The translations under genes and the position numbers were made by a program. Below the pieces are notes generated by a model. That model saw only the letters and a program-made list of their open reading frames with translations, was not told the DNA's origin and did not search any database. A stretch of DNA of 64,000 bases from Xylogone sp. PMI_703 (Eukaryota > Ascomycota > Leotiomycetes), in the NCBI GenBank assembly GCA_021399445.1, contig JAJTUQ010000007.1, forward strand, positions 558,001 through 622,000, read 5' to 3'. Positions 32,471 to 44,700 of this stretch are shown piece by piece (the stretch's first letter is position 1; every line of letters begins with the position of its first letter).

Positions 32471-33755
32471 ATGACAGGTACTATTGGGAACCATGGCCGT
32501 ATCCCCGTGATCGATATATCTGGATCTGCTCCTGAGGAGGAGGTGGCCAAGGATCTGGTTGAAGCTGCAGCTACCTATGGTTTTGTTTATATTAAAAACG
32601 AGGGCAGAGACATCCCAGCTGAAGCCATCTCCAATATTTTCGAGTTGGTGAGATATGTTGTCTGTTCTATTGAATGCTAAATTCTAATGACATCCCTAGT
32701 CTAAGGCGTTTTTCAACTCATCATTAGAAGAGAAAGATACATGTAAAATGTCACAAAATGTAAGAGCTCTTGGCTTTCTGATCCATATTTAAGGAATTCT
32801 TATAAAACTGTATCATTTAGAATCGGGGTTGGTCGGGAATGCATGGGGAGACATTGGACAGCAAACAAAGGGTAAGTAAAACTATGGCTCCATATAAGGC
32901 TTTATGGGCTAACTCGGTCATCAGGTTGGCGATTTTAAGGAGTAAGTTTTCAAATAGCCTTAACGACATCTTCATTCTCTGACTATGATGAGGGTTATAA
33001 ACTTCGGAGAATTTTCGAATGGAAAGGCCCAGCAACCTCTTCCTCCCACCCTAATAAACCATGAGGCCGAGCTCAACGCTTTTCAGGATTATTGCCATAA
33101 TCTTTGCCTGAAAATCTTAACACTCTTTGGGGTTGGCCTTGATATTAACCCTTCCCAAGGTGGGAAAACATGGTTCGCCTCAAGGCACTCTCGCGCTCTC
33201 GGCCCATCTGGGTGCACACTCCGCTTCCTATACTATCCTTCCGTCGACTCATCTGTTGACTTCGATCCCGAGGTCGATATTCGTGCCGGTGCCCATTCAG
33301 ACTACGGTAGTATCACTCTTCTCTTCCAGAATCCCGGACAGCCAGGACTAGAACTCCTTCCTCCAAATAAGACATCTGCTACTTCACAGGATTGGACCCC
33401 AGTTGCAGTCACTCCTCCAGGGACAGAAAATGATCCTTTACCACCTATTTTAGTTAATATAGGAGACCTTCTGAGCAGTTGGACTAATAACTTGCTTAAA
33501 AGCACGGTTCATAGGGTTGTGTTTCCAAAAGAAGCGAAAATTGGGGGAGAGGATCGATATAGCATTGCGTTCTTTTGCCATCCTGTTCATGATGCCGTTC
33601 TGGATCCTGTACCTAGTGAAAGGGTCAAAGCACTGAGCGGTAAGGGAAGTAAAAGCGTCGAGGGCATGACAGCGGAAGAGCATCTACTTAGTAGGCTAAG
33701 GGCTACGTACCTAGATTTATATAAGGACCAAGAGGAGGAAAAGGCAACTGCTTAA
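32471..33755 (+). CDS. 2-oxoglutarate/Fe(II)-dependent dioxygenase (IPNS-like)
   Basis: Exons 32471-32647, 32700-32759, 32821-32871, 32925-32941 and 32993-33755 give 355 residues; exon 4 is only 17 nt. The protein begins with the DIOX_N pattern IPVIDISGSAPEEEVAKDL and YGFVYIKNEG. The iron ligands are His203 and Asp205 (GAHSDYGSITLLFQ) and His275 (STVHRVVF), with the 2OG-binding RYS at 290-292. This is the isopenicillin-N-synthase-like superfamily, common in fungi for small-molecule oxidation. The substrate cannot be told from sequence. No biosynthetic enzymes flank it, so a cluster role is not supported. Confidence 0.9.
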
Positions 33756-34097
33756 TAAACAGCTACTATACCATTGATAAGTTTATGTGCACTAAAGACA
33801 CGCGTTAACCCGCACAAGCAACTTTTTATATTCCCCTTATATACAAGTAATCGTATCTTGGTAGAGCAAGCTAATAAAGCCCAGCCAGTTTTTCCATTTA
33901 TTCATTACCATCTTATGATATCATATCAAAAAACAAGATATATGCTGATGGAACACAAGTATTTCCCAGCATACCTTCTACATGCAATTCAAGAAGCTAA
34001 AGGTAGCAAGTATATATAGATGGAAGCAACTTCCAAATACAAATACGAAGTAGCTGATAAAGAATTTAGCCAAATTCCAGAGTCTACTCATTTTCAG
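33756..34097. other. convergent intergenic region
   Basis: About 340 bp between the dioxygenase and PUS4 3' ends; AT-rich, no gene seen. Confidence 0.4.
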
Positions 34098-35447
34098 CTA
34101 TCCTAATACATCCTCCTTGGAAGCAGGTGACTCTCCCGGTCCATCCGCTCTACTTTGTTGTAAGTCGGCTTTCGAAGAGCCTTCTTTATCATCGCTTGAT
34201 TCTTTGATCGTAGCTTTCCCATTACCCCTAGAAGACGCCCATTCATCAAGCATAGCCTCAATTTTAGGTGCCCATATCTCCTCTCCACCCGTCAAATCTT
34301 TATATTCAAAACAAGACCCTAGCTCAAATTGACCTTGCCTTGTTCTAGTAAGTTCAGCCATAAGGGCAGCAGAACCTAACGCAGCGCCCAAGTCGTGACA
34401 CAAGGAACGGACGTAGAAACCAGAAGTAACAGTCATCCGAATCTTAGCTGCTGGAGGGCCCAGATCAGTGGAATCTGGTTGTGCTTTCTGCGATTCCTCC
34501 TTATGCTCAGGAATTAATCCGGTGCTGTCGGATCCATCTGTTGGAGCAAGTCCGCCAGACATTATCGGCTCTTGTCCAGATGAAGATGATCTTCTTTGCT
34601 TGGAGATAGGCTGCTCGATAACTAGATCATCTTGTCCTTCACCTAATTTTCGCTTCTTTGACTCAGAGTTTTCCTGCGCTAACTTTTCATGCTCTGCTTT
34701 GACTGGCTCCGTCCTCTCATCCTCCTGATTCCACAACTTCTCTGCAACATTCACTTCAGCATAGCCTGCTTCTTCTGTGGGTGCTTTGTGCGAATGCGTG
34801 CCAGGTTCCATCCATTCCACAATTTCCAGCTCGAGAACTTCAACAGGTCTTCGCTCGATCTCTCGGGGAATTTCTTTTCCTTCGCGAGCATACTCATATA
34901 ATGGCTTCCCATTCATCTTTAAAGCCGAAAATAGTGGGGGTAACTGCATGAATTTTCCCCGAAACTTGCTCAATGCATCCTCAACCAATGCCTTTGTAAT
35001 GTGTTGATACGGGGCTCTCTTCAATATCTTTCCTACTCGGTCATATGTGTCTGTCTCCGTCCCAAATAAGACAACAGCTTCGTATTCCTTCGTGCATAAT
35101 AGGAAATCATGGAGTTCTTTTGTGCCTCTTCCCACTCCCATAATCAACACACCTGTAGCCAATGGATCCAATGTACCTCCATGGCCGATTTTTACCTGTA
35201 TTTTCTTTTCTCGGCGTCTTTTTCTTTGGTTATGTGACTCACGATCACGAGCCCTCTTCTCTGCTTGGATCCAAGGCTCGAAAGCTTTAGAAGGGTTGAA
35301 ATGGTGTTGTAGGTCTCGGACTACTTGGGCTGAAGACAGTCCACATGGTTTGTTAATGGCTAGCAAAGGTTAATTCTTTCACTTTCAATTTCAATTAGCA
35401 GCAGATTTTTTACCAAAAACGCCCTCGAGGATCTTTCCGTTAGTCAT
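34098..35447 (-). CDS. PUS4: tRNA pseudouridine-55 synthase (TruB/Pus4)
   Basis: Exon 1 (35414-35447) and exon 2 (34098-35359) give 431 residues. Pus4 makes pseudouridine 55 in the T-loop of cytosolic and mitochondrial tRNAs. The start MTNGKILEGVFAINKPCGLSSAQ continues over the intron, matching the family better than starting at the in-frame site at 35366. The catalytic Asp76 lies in GHGGTLDPLATGVL. LPPLFSALKMNGKPLYEYAREG and SGFYVRSLCHDLG are TruB landmarks. A charged insert of roughly 90 residues (about 205-295, Glu/Lys/Ser-rich) interrupts the domain before VTSGFYVRS. The C-terminus is polar. Confidence 0.93.
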
Positions 35448-35823
35448 CCTCCATATATAAGAAGGCAGCATTCGACGTATCAAGAATAAGGTGTTCAACT
35501 GGTACTGCCACTCATTCTGAAGTAGGCCTCGGCCCTCAGCCGAAAAACTTTGGTGCTATCGTTCGGCTCAATCTTATCTTAACTTCTCAGCCTTGCATTG
35601 TTGCCTGAAAATCAAGGCCTAACAAGGCTCAATTGATGAAATGTCCTCAATTGGTGGACGCGTGAACGTTCCGAAAGGGTGCTTCCGTCGCGGGGCGCCT
35701 CATGCAATCAGTCGGCGAACATCGACATTTGCGACCTTAACGGAGGAGATATAGTCACTATCTACGTATATCTTATCCCTAGCGATAAATATATTGTTTC
35801 CATGGTCTCAGGAAGTCAAATCA
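35448..35823. promoter_or_regulatory. divergent promoter, PUS4 / RFTS gene
   Basis: About 380 bp between two head-to-head genes. No other feature seen. Confidence 0.45.
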
Positions 35824-37815
35824 ATGGCGGGAAGAAAAAGACGCTTCTCAACAATCTCCATCGAGGAGGAAGTGGACAAGGCTCCACCGGTTCACTATGT
35901 CCATGAAAGTTCGGTCTTAAAGTCCATTGCAAAGGTTCTCGACCCTGATGAGTGGCCTTGCTTTCTAATAGAAGATGCCGTTGTATATTGGAAAGATGGA
36001 GAGACACAGGCAAACATCCTTGACGCTGAGCTCCAAGGAACCTACATAGTAAGAGGAAGGCTTGAGGTAGAGAAAGAGAATCGCAAATACCGTAAGTAGT
36101 AGTGGAACTAATTTGTATCTTGTATTCATGCTTACTGTAATTAGTTCAAAATAAAAAAGTGTATTCAGCGTATATCGAGATCCGAGACTCCCAGGCGTAT
36201 TCCATAGGATATGGACCTACTACAATATGGGCCTCTGGAAAGTCTGGATGGTTTGAGATTCGACCGGCGACTGAATATCAGGATATTTACAACAAAATTA
36301 TAGAAGGGATCGATCTATACTATGCTATACTTGAGGCTTATGAGGATCTTGAGCGTGAACCAAAACACAAAGGATACAGGAATTCTCTTACTGTTGATGA
36401 GATACTTCTCAAGGTTCGCAGGATCTTTTATCAGAATGAGGTCAGCTACTGACGAAAGATTAGTATGCTATCAGAGATGGCACAGGTCTCACTCGGTCCG
36501 AAGTGATCGAGAGAATTGAGTCACATGCTTCCTTTCTCCTTACTCATATGAGAAAGGAAAAACTGGTGAAATTTGAGGCAACTTCATTTTATAAATGGTT
36601 GAAAATCAGATGTCCTGTTAGTATTCTGATAGCTCAATGCGTCGTTTTGTTATTGATTTTGTCTAGGAAATTTTCCAGCGGTTATTACAACACTCTGTAT
36701 CCGCGGCGGCAATGCCGGTAGTTGTACCCCCCACAGTTGCGTCTCCTACACCTGATTCGCCGTCCCCGGAAGCATCTAGTATAAATAGCAGATCAACTCC
36801 GGTCGCTCCAGACCCTCAAGATATTAGCGTTACCAGCATTATTGTTAATTTTATGCTAGAGTCGGATAGGAGCGGCACACGTACTAAATATGCAATGCGC
36901 TTTGGGCCGCTTAGTACCTCGCTATTCACAACCTATAGGCTTCCAAACAGGGCAGCTGCACAATCAATTATACGAAAACGGGCACGGGAAATACTTGATG
37001 CCTTAGACAGCTCGTGGGAGACAACACCTATTTATATAGAACTGACAGAGATTGCTCGTGAGGAACTGCAGTCAGAGGACTCTAAGCAAGATACTGAGGT
37101 TCAGAATCTTGTGAAGCGGGAAAGAAGAGGCTACAATGGTATGGCCAAGATGTCAGCAGGTCAACAGGGTCTCAGGAATCCCAAGTTATCCCCCCAGCCC
37201 CAATCTTCAAAATCTCTCCCAGCTCCTCATTCGATACGTAAGACAGGCGGTAAGATAGCCTCTCTACGGCTCACGTCGTCTCCAATCCATCCGAGCCACT
37301 TAGACACAGATGACACCTCCTCTGACGAAGATACCACCCGTGTACAAAAGCGACAAAAGAGGCCCAGACTCACGAGCGAAGAAGATGATAGCGTTTCCAA
37401 CCTACCCAATGACCGCCAAACCTCGACCGAGACGCCAACCTCAGAAGACGATGACCCCTCCATAAAAAAGGAACCGGGCTCATTGGCTCTAACTTCATTC
37501 CCTCTTCCTTCCACAGACCCCACGGGTCCCAACGGCGCCTGGACCTGTTCAGAGCCAGACTGCAATGCAATAGTGCGGGCTGCTGAGACACCCGGGGGCA
37601 AGCGCGAGATCCAAGACCACTTCCTCTACCACGCAAGAAGATTAGCAGAACTATCACGAGAAGTCCTAGTGAGAAAGGAGAGCGTGGCTAATAATCTCCC
37701 CGTCAGCCATCTCTTGGAGAAGTTAAAGGCTCTAGGCCGAGAAGTTCCCGAACCGGTAGCGACAATTAATGGGAGGGTAGTGCCGCACCGCATCAAGAGG
37801 GAAACGACCGCTTAG
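35824..37815 (+). CDS. RFTS-domain protein with C2H2-like C-terminus (Raf2-like)
   Basis: Exons 35824-36091, 36145-36413, 36464-36616 and 36667-37815 give 612 residues; two donors are atypical (GTTCGC, GTTAGT). Residues about 30-220 form a replication-foci-targeting (RFTS) domain: FLIEDAVVYWKDG, IEIRDSQAYSIGYGP, GWFEIRPATEYQDIYNKI, SLTVDEILLKY and HMRKEKLVKFEATSFYKWLK. In fission yeast the RFTS protein Raf2 serves the Cul4-based CLRC complex that directs H3K9 methylation; Neurospora has a similar complex. The remainder is disordered, with acidic Ser/Asp clusters and basic patches. Near residue 550 is CSEPDC followed by HFLYH, a C-x4-C...H-x3-H possible zinc finger. Raf2 equivalence is inference. 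Confidence 0.85.
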
Positions 37816-39342
37816 ACATCGTCCCTCATTCAAAATACCACAGGACATCGCTGGGATTAATTTACGGAAAGTTCAAGTACATCATCCTCTTCTTCTTAAT
37901 GGCTGGGTCGTAGGCGCAATATATCCAATTTAAACCATGGTGGCTCTCTAAGGAATACAAAGGGGCGTTATTCAGGAGATATGGTATGCATTTTTGGACC
38001 GGTGTCATCTTTTTACTGTTTTCTTTGGTCTCCAGATAAATAATTAGGGCGGGAAACGAAATTATGTATATACCCAGGGTGGAAAGCGTAGTATTCATGA
38101 TCATGGAAGTAACGGAGAACTTCTTGATGAAAAGGAATTAGGGTAAAATGGGTATCTGAATAGAACGGTCATTATAACATCGAGAGAATATAGTAGGAGT
38201 TGAGAGCAGCTTAGTTACGGTGACACATTCAGAATAACTTCTTTGATTCCGTCTTCATTTAACTTCTCTAGTTACTGCTAATCACTTCTTAACATCGTGG
38301 AAGGAGTAACATGGCATACGCAGCTCGGCTGAACCCATGGTATCAAAGTACAGGAAGTGACGTACACATACCCCAGGAACCCCGAAACCTCTACCTCAAA
38401 ATATCTTACAAAAATCAAGAGGCAGTTGCAATGGAGAGAATCGGGACATTTCAACACAGAGTAGCACAGCCACAACAACATCATAGACACATTACAGATG
38501 CATTAACATAGAACGTGTTTTGCTCTAGCCCAGTGGGGACAATAGGCAGCACTAAAAACACAAATTGAAACAGCTCCATGAAAAGCATTCCAGAAACACC
38601 AAAAGATGTCCAAAAAAACTAATAATAACGATGTTAAACGCCTTTGCTACTATGCACATGATATGATGATATGGTATAAAAATGATAACAGGGATTGAAG
38701 ACAGTCGAGACTGGTTTGAGATGTATAAAGAGACATGGAGCATTGTGTTGGCAGGCCATGAGACGCTCATTTTAATATGCCTGCAAATCGAGGTAATTCC
38801 AACCGGCGCCAGGAAGTGCATTCATAGCCTAATAATAGTGATCAGATGGAGGTGCATCTAATGAATGACGTGATAAAAGCCCTCAACTGATTTCAGTCGA
38901 AAGTGTGTAGCGGTAATTGAAGATGGTAATATCGTTGGTGACGTTAATGATATAAGAAAGCGGAGCAGAATCCGTAGCTGGTGATAACCTCGATGCGGAT
39001 ATGGGGGATAAGAACAATGCTCTACCAAGCCTTTAAACCTTCCACAAACCACCACTTGTCCAACACTCATATCCCTATATTCCAAGATCGCTGACCGGAC
39101 ACACATACGCAGATGATGACATCCAATTAATGACAGGGTTAACTATCCCACTGTCCTTCTCGTTCCGTTCTCTTCATAGACCTTTATTCTTCATCCTTCA
39201 TTTCTCTCTTATAGCTCTAGGCGACCCTGGTCCTCTGTTATTATAGCCCAAGTAACTCCTAGAATATATCTTTTCCTTCCCGCTCTCCTACGTAAACAAT
39301 TGCGATAGACAGATGCAGTGCGTTGCTACTCCACAGCATTCT
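37816..39342. other. convergent gene-free stretch
   Basis: About 1.5 kb between the RFTS gene (+) and MUB1 (-). Possible frames (for example 38311-38511) lack family resemblance or splice support. Probably long 3' untranslated regions, particularly of MUB1. Confidence 0.4.
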
Positions 39343-41373
39343 CTATGAAGAACTTCCAGCATGAGTCTGTGGCATTCCTTCTTGCATAGCTTGATCAGTC
39401 TGTTGGTTTACAGCAACACACCAGTGTCTATGGAACACCCAAGCACTCTTCTGGCACTCTTTGCTGCAATACTTGGTCCGTCGGCACCTCCTGCACTTAG
39501 CAAACTGTCTGGTATATTCTTCCCATTTTCCACATTGGTAATAAGCACACTGTCTAATCCCACCTCTCGCATCATCCTTTCTGCACAAGTTTCTCATTAC
39601 AACACCCGCCCAGTACTGCATATCTGGCGAATGGTGACGGACTGTGAATTTTTCAACCAAGGGGAAGATATTGAAGTCATCGGGAAGCAAGAATTCCTCT
39701 TCTTCCTCTTGCTCTTGACGACTAGCTGATGATTCCGAGCTGGTAGAGCTCGTCGAACCGTGATGACGGGAGCTGGATGTGGACGTCGTGTCATAATATC
39801 TGTCAAGCAAGCGGAGCTCGTCGCTGCCAATCTTCAGCGCTGGCACTAGGTGGGAGCGCTGGAAGTAGGAGCGAAGGTTGCAGTATTTCGACACATAAGC
39901 GAGTAATTGAAGTGACATAAGAACATCTTCGTCTCGTGGCATAGAAGCCAAGACTTGGGCATTGACAGGAGTAGGGCGGTCCAGGAGATATCGAGGGATT
40001 GAGTTCATTGAAATTGCGGGCGGGGTGTTAGTAATGGTTTGGGGCGTAGGCGAGATCCCCATGGTCGGACCAGTTGGGGTAGGAGTATCATTAATCATGC
40101 TGCTATCCAGCGGCGAACGATGAGTGATGTTGAATGTTCCAGTGGCATCCTGAGCTTCCGAGACTGTTGGTGTGGTCAATCCTAGAGGCGTCTCGACAGC
40201 TGTGAGCATGCTGTCAGCCTCCTCAATGTTCATTCCCACATCCGATTGCATTTGTGCGTGCTCTCCTGCAATATCTGGGTCTCCTCCTGATTCATCTGAC
40301 GCGCCGCCATCCACACTTGGCTCGTCCACATCACCAGCAGTGGATTGCTGCTGGCGGATGGATGGTCGTCTGCGTGAGTGGCCTGAAGAAGGACCGGGTA
40401 TGGATGTAGAGCGAGAGGCCGTAGCGGATTGTCGCATGGGAGGAAGAGGTGTAGTGGGTGATTCGGGTTGGGAGGTAGCACTAGTGTGGAAACCAGACAT
40501 CATAGATGGAAGACGATCGACATCGCGCACAGGCCTCAAATTGAAGCCATCCGCAGCGTCCATGGAGGGGACGGTGGCCAGCGGCTGGGCATGATGACGG
40601 CTCGGTGGCAGAAGACTCTGGCGAGTTTCTGGGCTGCGACTGCTGTGATGGTGATGATGGTGGCCGTGGTGGTGTCTATGGGGTGCAAAGGTAGTGCGCT
40701 CAGGAGGAGAGGTGAGTGGGAATTGAGGTCCAGCTGCTGCAGCATCTATTCTTCCCGTGGTAGTCGTAACAGCTGTACCAAGAGATGGATGGGTATAGTT
40801 TGCAGAGATGTCGAGCGATGGCGGCGGTGCCTGGCGTCGAGAAGCCCGGTAATCGGCATCAAATCGAGATGGACGGTTGGTGAAAGAAGCTGCCTTGTGA
40901 GCAGATCGATGGTCTCCAGAGCGCCCACCCTCCTGCAAACGCCGTTCTTGCAAGGTTTTTGCTTTGGCCTCCTCGGCCTTCTCACGACACCGATCGACAA
41001 CCTTGATGTAGTTATCGAGAATGGTCGCAATGACAGGGACCATATCTGCCTCCACGACGCGAGTGCGGACATTCTCCGAACCGCGAACGCCTATGTTCAC
41101 CACACACTGGAATGCCAGATTCCACTTCCACATGTCCATCAAATCCTTGCTACGGCCAGCCTTCAGGAGGCAGACCAAGCGCTCAATACCGCCATCGACA
41201 GTCAAGATGTCCCGAATGCGGGCCGAGGAGGTGGTGAGATATGAGAGGTGGTTGAGGGAGTTGATTAGAGGAAGCGTAGACGTGCAATCGAGGGCCCGGC
41301 GATCGTAGAGGGCAGTGGTGATGCCCACCGAGGCCTTGTTAACATTGGGGATGCTGAAGTTGACTTCCCTCAT
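39343..41373 (-). CDS. MUB1: MYND-finger protein Mub1/SamB
   Basis: A single exon of 676 residues. Mub1 is an adaptor for the Ubr2 ubiquitin ligase controlling Rpn4 in yeast; its Aspergillus relative SamB affects polarity and septation. The start MREVNFSIPNVNKASVGITT and the armadillo-like first 120 residues (DGGIERLVCLLK, WNLAFQCVVNIGVRGSENV) are characteristic. The middle is low complexity, with a His run near residue 235 and Ser/Pro/Thr-rich stretches. The MYND zinc finger occupies about 609-652 (CAYYQCGKW... CRRCRRTKYCSKECQKSAW ...HRHWC). The upstream gene-free DNA is exceptionally long. Confidence 0.94.
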   Translation of the reverse strand: MREVNFSIPNVNKASVGITTALYDRRALDCTSTLPLINSLNHLSYLTTSSARIRDILTVDGGIERLVCLLKAGRSKDLMDMWKWNLAFQCVVNIGVRGSENVRTRVVEADMVPVIATILDNYIKVVDRCREKAEEAKAKTLQERRLQEGGRSGDHRSAHKAASFTNRPSRFDADYRASRRQAPPPSLDISANYTHPSLGTAVTTTTGRIDAAAAGPQFPLTSPPERTTFAPHRHHHGHHHHHHSSRSPETRQSLLPPSRHHAQPLATVPSMDAADGFNLRPVRDVDRLPSMMSGFHTSATSQPESPTTPLPPMRQSATASRSTSIPGPSSGHSRRRPSIRQQQSTAGDVDEPSVDGGASDESGGDPDIAGEHAQMQSDVGMNIEEADSMLTAVETPLGLTTPTVSEAQDATGTFNITHRSPLDSSMINDTPTPTGPTMGISPTPQTITNTPPAISMNSIPRYLLDRPTPVNAQVLASMPRDEDVLMSLQLLAYVSKYCNLRSYFQRSHLVPALKIGSDELRLLDRYYDTTSTSSSRHHGSTSSTSSESSASRQEQEEEEEFLLPDDFNIFPLVEKFTVRHHSPDMQYWAGVVMRNLCRKDDARGGIRQCAYYQCGKWEEYTRQFAKCRRCRRTKYCSKECQKSAWVFHRHWCVAVNQQTDQAMQEGMPQTHAGSSS

Positions 41374-41517
41374 ACTGTGTATCTGCGAACGATGAATGTA
41401 TCGGATTTCTTCAAACCATCCAGCCCTTAGATCGGGTAGAGAGATAGTGCGAGCTCTGACTTCAATGAAAAATGGTCAAATTGAACAGAGAGTCAGCTAC
41501 GAGATGATGGCTGTGAG

Positions 41518-41541
41518 TGATGATGATAATGATGATGATGA
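41518..41541 (+). repeat. imperfect (TGA)n microsatellite
   Basis: A run of TGATGATGATAATGATGA-type triplets with one interruption, in the MUB1 upstream region. Confidence 0.8.
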
Positions 41542-41724
41542 CAGCCCCAGTGCTCGCGTAAGATTTGTTCTGCCTGCCCTTGCTTGTATAAATTGTGGAT
41601 CCAGCCAGCGACGATAGAACTGAAGATCGGATTGTTGGGTACGGATGGCGACGCTGAAACGAGAAACGAAAGACTACTGAGTGGTAAGTCTCAGCCTCGA
41701 GGAATCACGGCGGTGGCATTCACA

Positions 41725-41750
41725 GGTGGTGGTGGTGGTGGTGGTGGTGG
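41725..41750 (+). repeat. (GGT)n microsatellite
   Basis: An uninterrupted run of about 8.7 GGT units, 352 bp upstream of the MUB1 start codon. On the MUB1 strand it is (ACC)n. Confidence 0.9.
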
Positions 41751-44700
41751 CGCGCCAGGGACACTCACACGTCGACACGCAGAACCTTTGGGCAAGCAAA
41801 GCTGCGTAGACAATCACACCAACCTCGAGTGCCAGTCACGCCGATGAATCGATGAGATGGCTTTGAATCGTGTTTCTTCGAATCTGGTATTATAGGGGTA
41901 TCGTACGAGCCGTCGCGGAAAGCACAAGGCGAATTGCCAGGACGGGATTGTTTGGTCAGCGAGGGCTCGAGCGGCGAAAAAAGATGGAGTTCGGGTGCGT
42001 CTCGTCGGCAGCAGGGTTGGGCGGGAAAGAGGGAAGCTGTTGCAAACGGGGCAAGCGTGTGCGCAAAAAAAGGGTTCGAGGGAGCTGCGTGCGTGCAGCT
42101 GGGCCTAGTTGAGAAGAGGATAGGATTGATGGATGCAGCAGCAGGTGAGATTAAGATGGCCCAGGAGAAGGGAAGATGGATGAGAAATGAGAAAGGGGAG
42201 ACGGGGTTTTGGGGAGGAAGGATGGAGGAGGAGAAAGAGATGGCGATGGCGATGGAGATCTGAAATGGGGCGGGATATGGAAGCGTTGCAGCAAAAAGGG
42301 ACCCTCGACCGGCCGGCAACCCCCCAAGCACGCAGAAGCACACCAAAACAGACGAGACAGACAACTACAGAGCAGCACAAGCACTCATCCAGCAAGCACT
42401 ACGGGTACAATAATGATCCAGTACGGCAGTACCGTACAGCAACAGCAACAAGTCACGCCCAAGCAGAAAGAAAGCAACTCACCAACACAAAAAGCCCAGG
42501 CTGGGGGAGAGGCCCAAAAGGGTGAGGAATAATGGGGGCGTGGCGGGAGTTGGGCATGGTTGGCCTCTTCTCTAACTGATGAATTTTAACCTGTACGGCG
42601 GGTTGCAGGGCAGAGTCCCGTAAATCCAGGGCCCCGAGACGCCGGCTGGTTGGCTGGAGCTCGGGCTTTTTGCAGGTTCTTGCTGCTTACCAAAGACGCC
42701 TGCGCTGGGGAGCTCAAGCATTATTAATACCAGCTCAATAGCCACTGTAAGTTGAAACACCCTCACTAATATTCGAGGGACTTCCATGATAGCCACTTGT
42801 ATTGCAACAATTAAGCAGCGAGGTAGCTCTGGAGTACACAGTGCACAGTACACAGCATGCCCCTTTCTTCAACTTCTTCAACTCATCGGCCGCATCCGAT
42901 CTCAACCAAGCACAAGCAGCAAGGGACAAGCTGGATCACCCGGGCCTGGAACAGCGTACGGAGTCCCAGAGTCTGATGTTAATTAACAACATTGGACCGC
43001 GGGCATTACCTGCTGGATTGGCACTCATTCGTCCGGTATTACTCCGTACTGTCAGGTCTTGTAGTTGGGCACCTGGGCATCTTCCCTCGGAGCTGAGCCC
43101 AGCACGGTTGGTCCCCACTACTGGTAGTTACGGGTAATCGATAACCCGCCGCAACCACTCGCAAATTCCCTGCGCTGCTATTTGCCATCTGCTCGGGGTC
43201 ACCGCTGCTGCATAATTACTGTAAAGTGCTGTACGGAATCACCGTTGCTGTAACGTCTGTGTGTACCTTACCCAACCCTACTTTCCTCTTGCTTGGATCA
43301 TGCCGTGCACTGTGAGTCTTCACGAACTCTCGGTCGCAACGACATCATTGTACGTCAGCCTTTCAGCTGCCCTACGTACGCTTAATGGCAGAATGGGTAT
43401 GTGCGGTGCGTGCAGACTCTCCCGCCATGCCCGTCCACGACGCTGGGACCCACTGCCGGAGAATAGAGGTTGACGGGTGCTGGGAACGATGTTCACTCGC
43501 TGGAGGCCGCTGGGCTCCAGGTCTCCATCGATCGCAGTTGCCGCTGTCGCCGACTAAAAATAAGGTGCCGCACCGCTTCCTCGCATGCTGAAGACTCCAC
43601 TAAATAGCAACAAGCAGGATGCTGCAACTTGCTGTGCTGCAACGCACTGGACCCAGCTTGGTCGTCGCCAGGAAGCAGATGTCCCCTTTTCCCCCAAGCT
43701 TCCAGATAGGAGATTATGTGCAGTGCCCTCCTCCAAGCTGTACGGTTATTTGCCAAGTGCAGCCAACAGCAGCCAACGAACTCCACCTAAGAGGCTACAG
43801 AGCACGCGACCAAATTTAAACACCCAGTACTAGGAGAACTCTGCAGAGAGTGTAAAACTAGCTCCATCCCCCTAATCAACTCAGTATTTCTCAAAAATAG
43901 AAATGAAATGATAGAATAAATAAAGATATGGAGTGGCCCACTCGCATTGCTCTACCATTTGCACAAAGCGAAGATACCGACTGGCTGATCACAAATACGG
44001 TAAATCGCACATGCAAGAAATCACACAAACCGCCAGCGCGAGACGGCCCGCCAGGCGCTTAACCCACCGGCCCTCGCATCCCCTCCGGCTCCAATCAGTC
44101 TCGTTAAATCAAAACCCCAACCACCTCCTATCGTCCAAGAATAAGGTCACGAAACCCAATAATAACATCTCTAGCCGCCCTACGCCGCACGCAAACACCA
44201 AGCACTGTATCAAAGGCAGGAAAATTATTACAGAACCTCTTCCTAGGACAAGTAAAGCAAAGAAGGTGTAAAAGGAAAAGAAAAAGAAAAATCAAACACA
44301 ATAAAACTCATCTCCAAAAATAAAAATCCCGGATCACACAATAAGTTATACTTTATAAGTCAAGTTGACCAAAAAAATATTCCAGTTCCTTCTCATAGAT
44401 ATTCATAACATGCACATCACCACACAAAATCCAAAGCAACCCACTAGGCTAATTCCTCAGAACATTCCTCTGTTTTACCGTAAAACAGAGCACGATCCAA
44501 TAATATAGTAATTGCATCGAAAACAACCGCCGCAGCAGACCTCCTGTAAGCGCTGGAGGAGGCTTAACGACACAAGACACAGACACAGGCGCCGCGCAGA
44601 CGCAGGGGCAAGGAGGAGGCGCTTGTTTCTTCCTCCTCCTGACTCTTCCCCCTTTACTTGAGCCTCAGAGGAGGGTTGTCATTTCCAGAATACCGGCACT

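Noticed and set aside
40468..41244. 258-codon plus-strand frame within MUB1
   Set aside because: Antisense shadow of MUB1, whose MYND finger and conserved N-terminus are certain.
41765..42364. 199-codon frame upstream of MUB1
   Set aside because: Ser/Pro/Phe-rich composition follows directly from purine/pyrimidine tracts; overlapping frames on the other strand are equally long.
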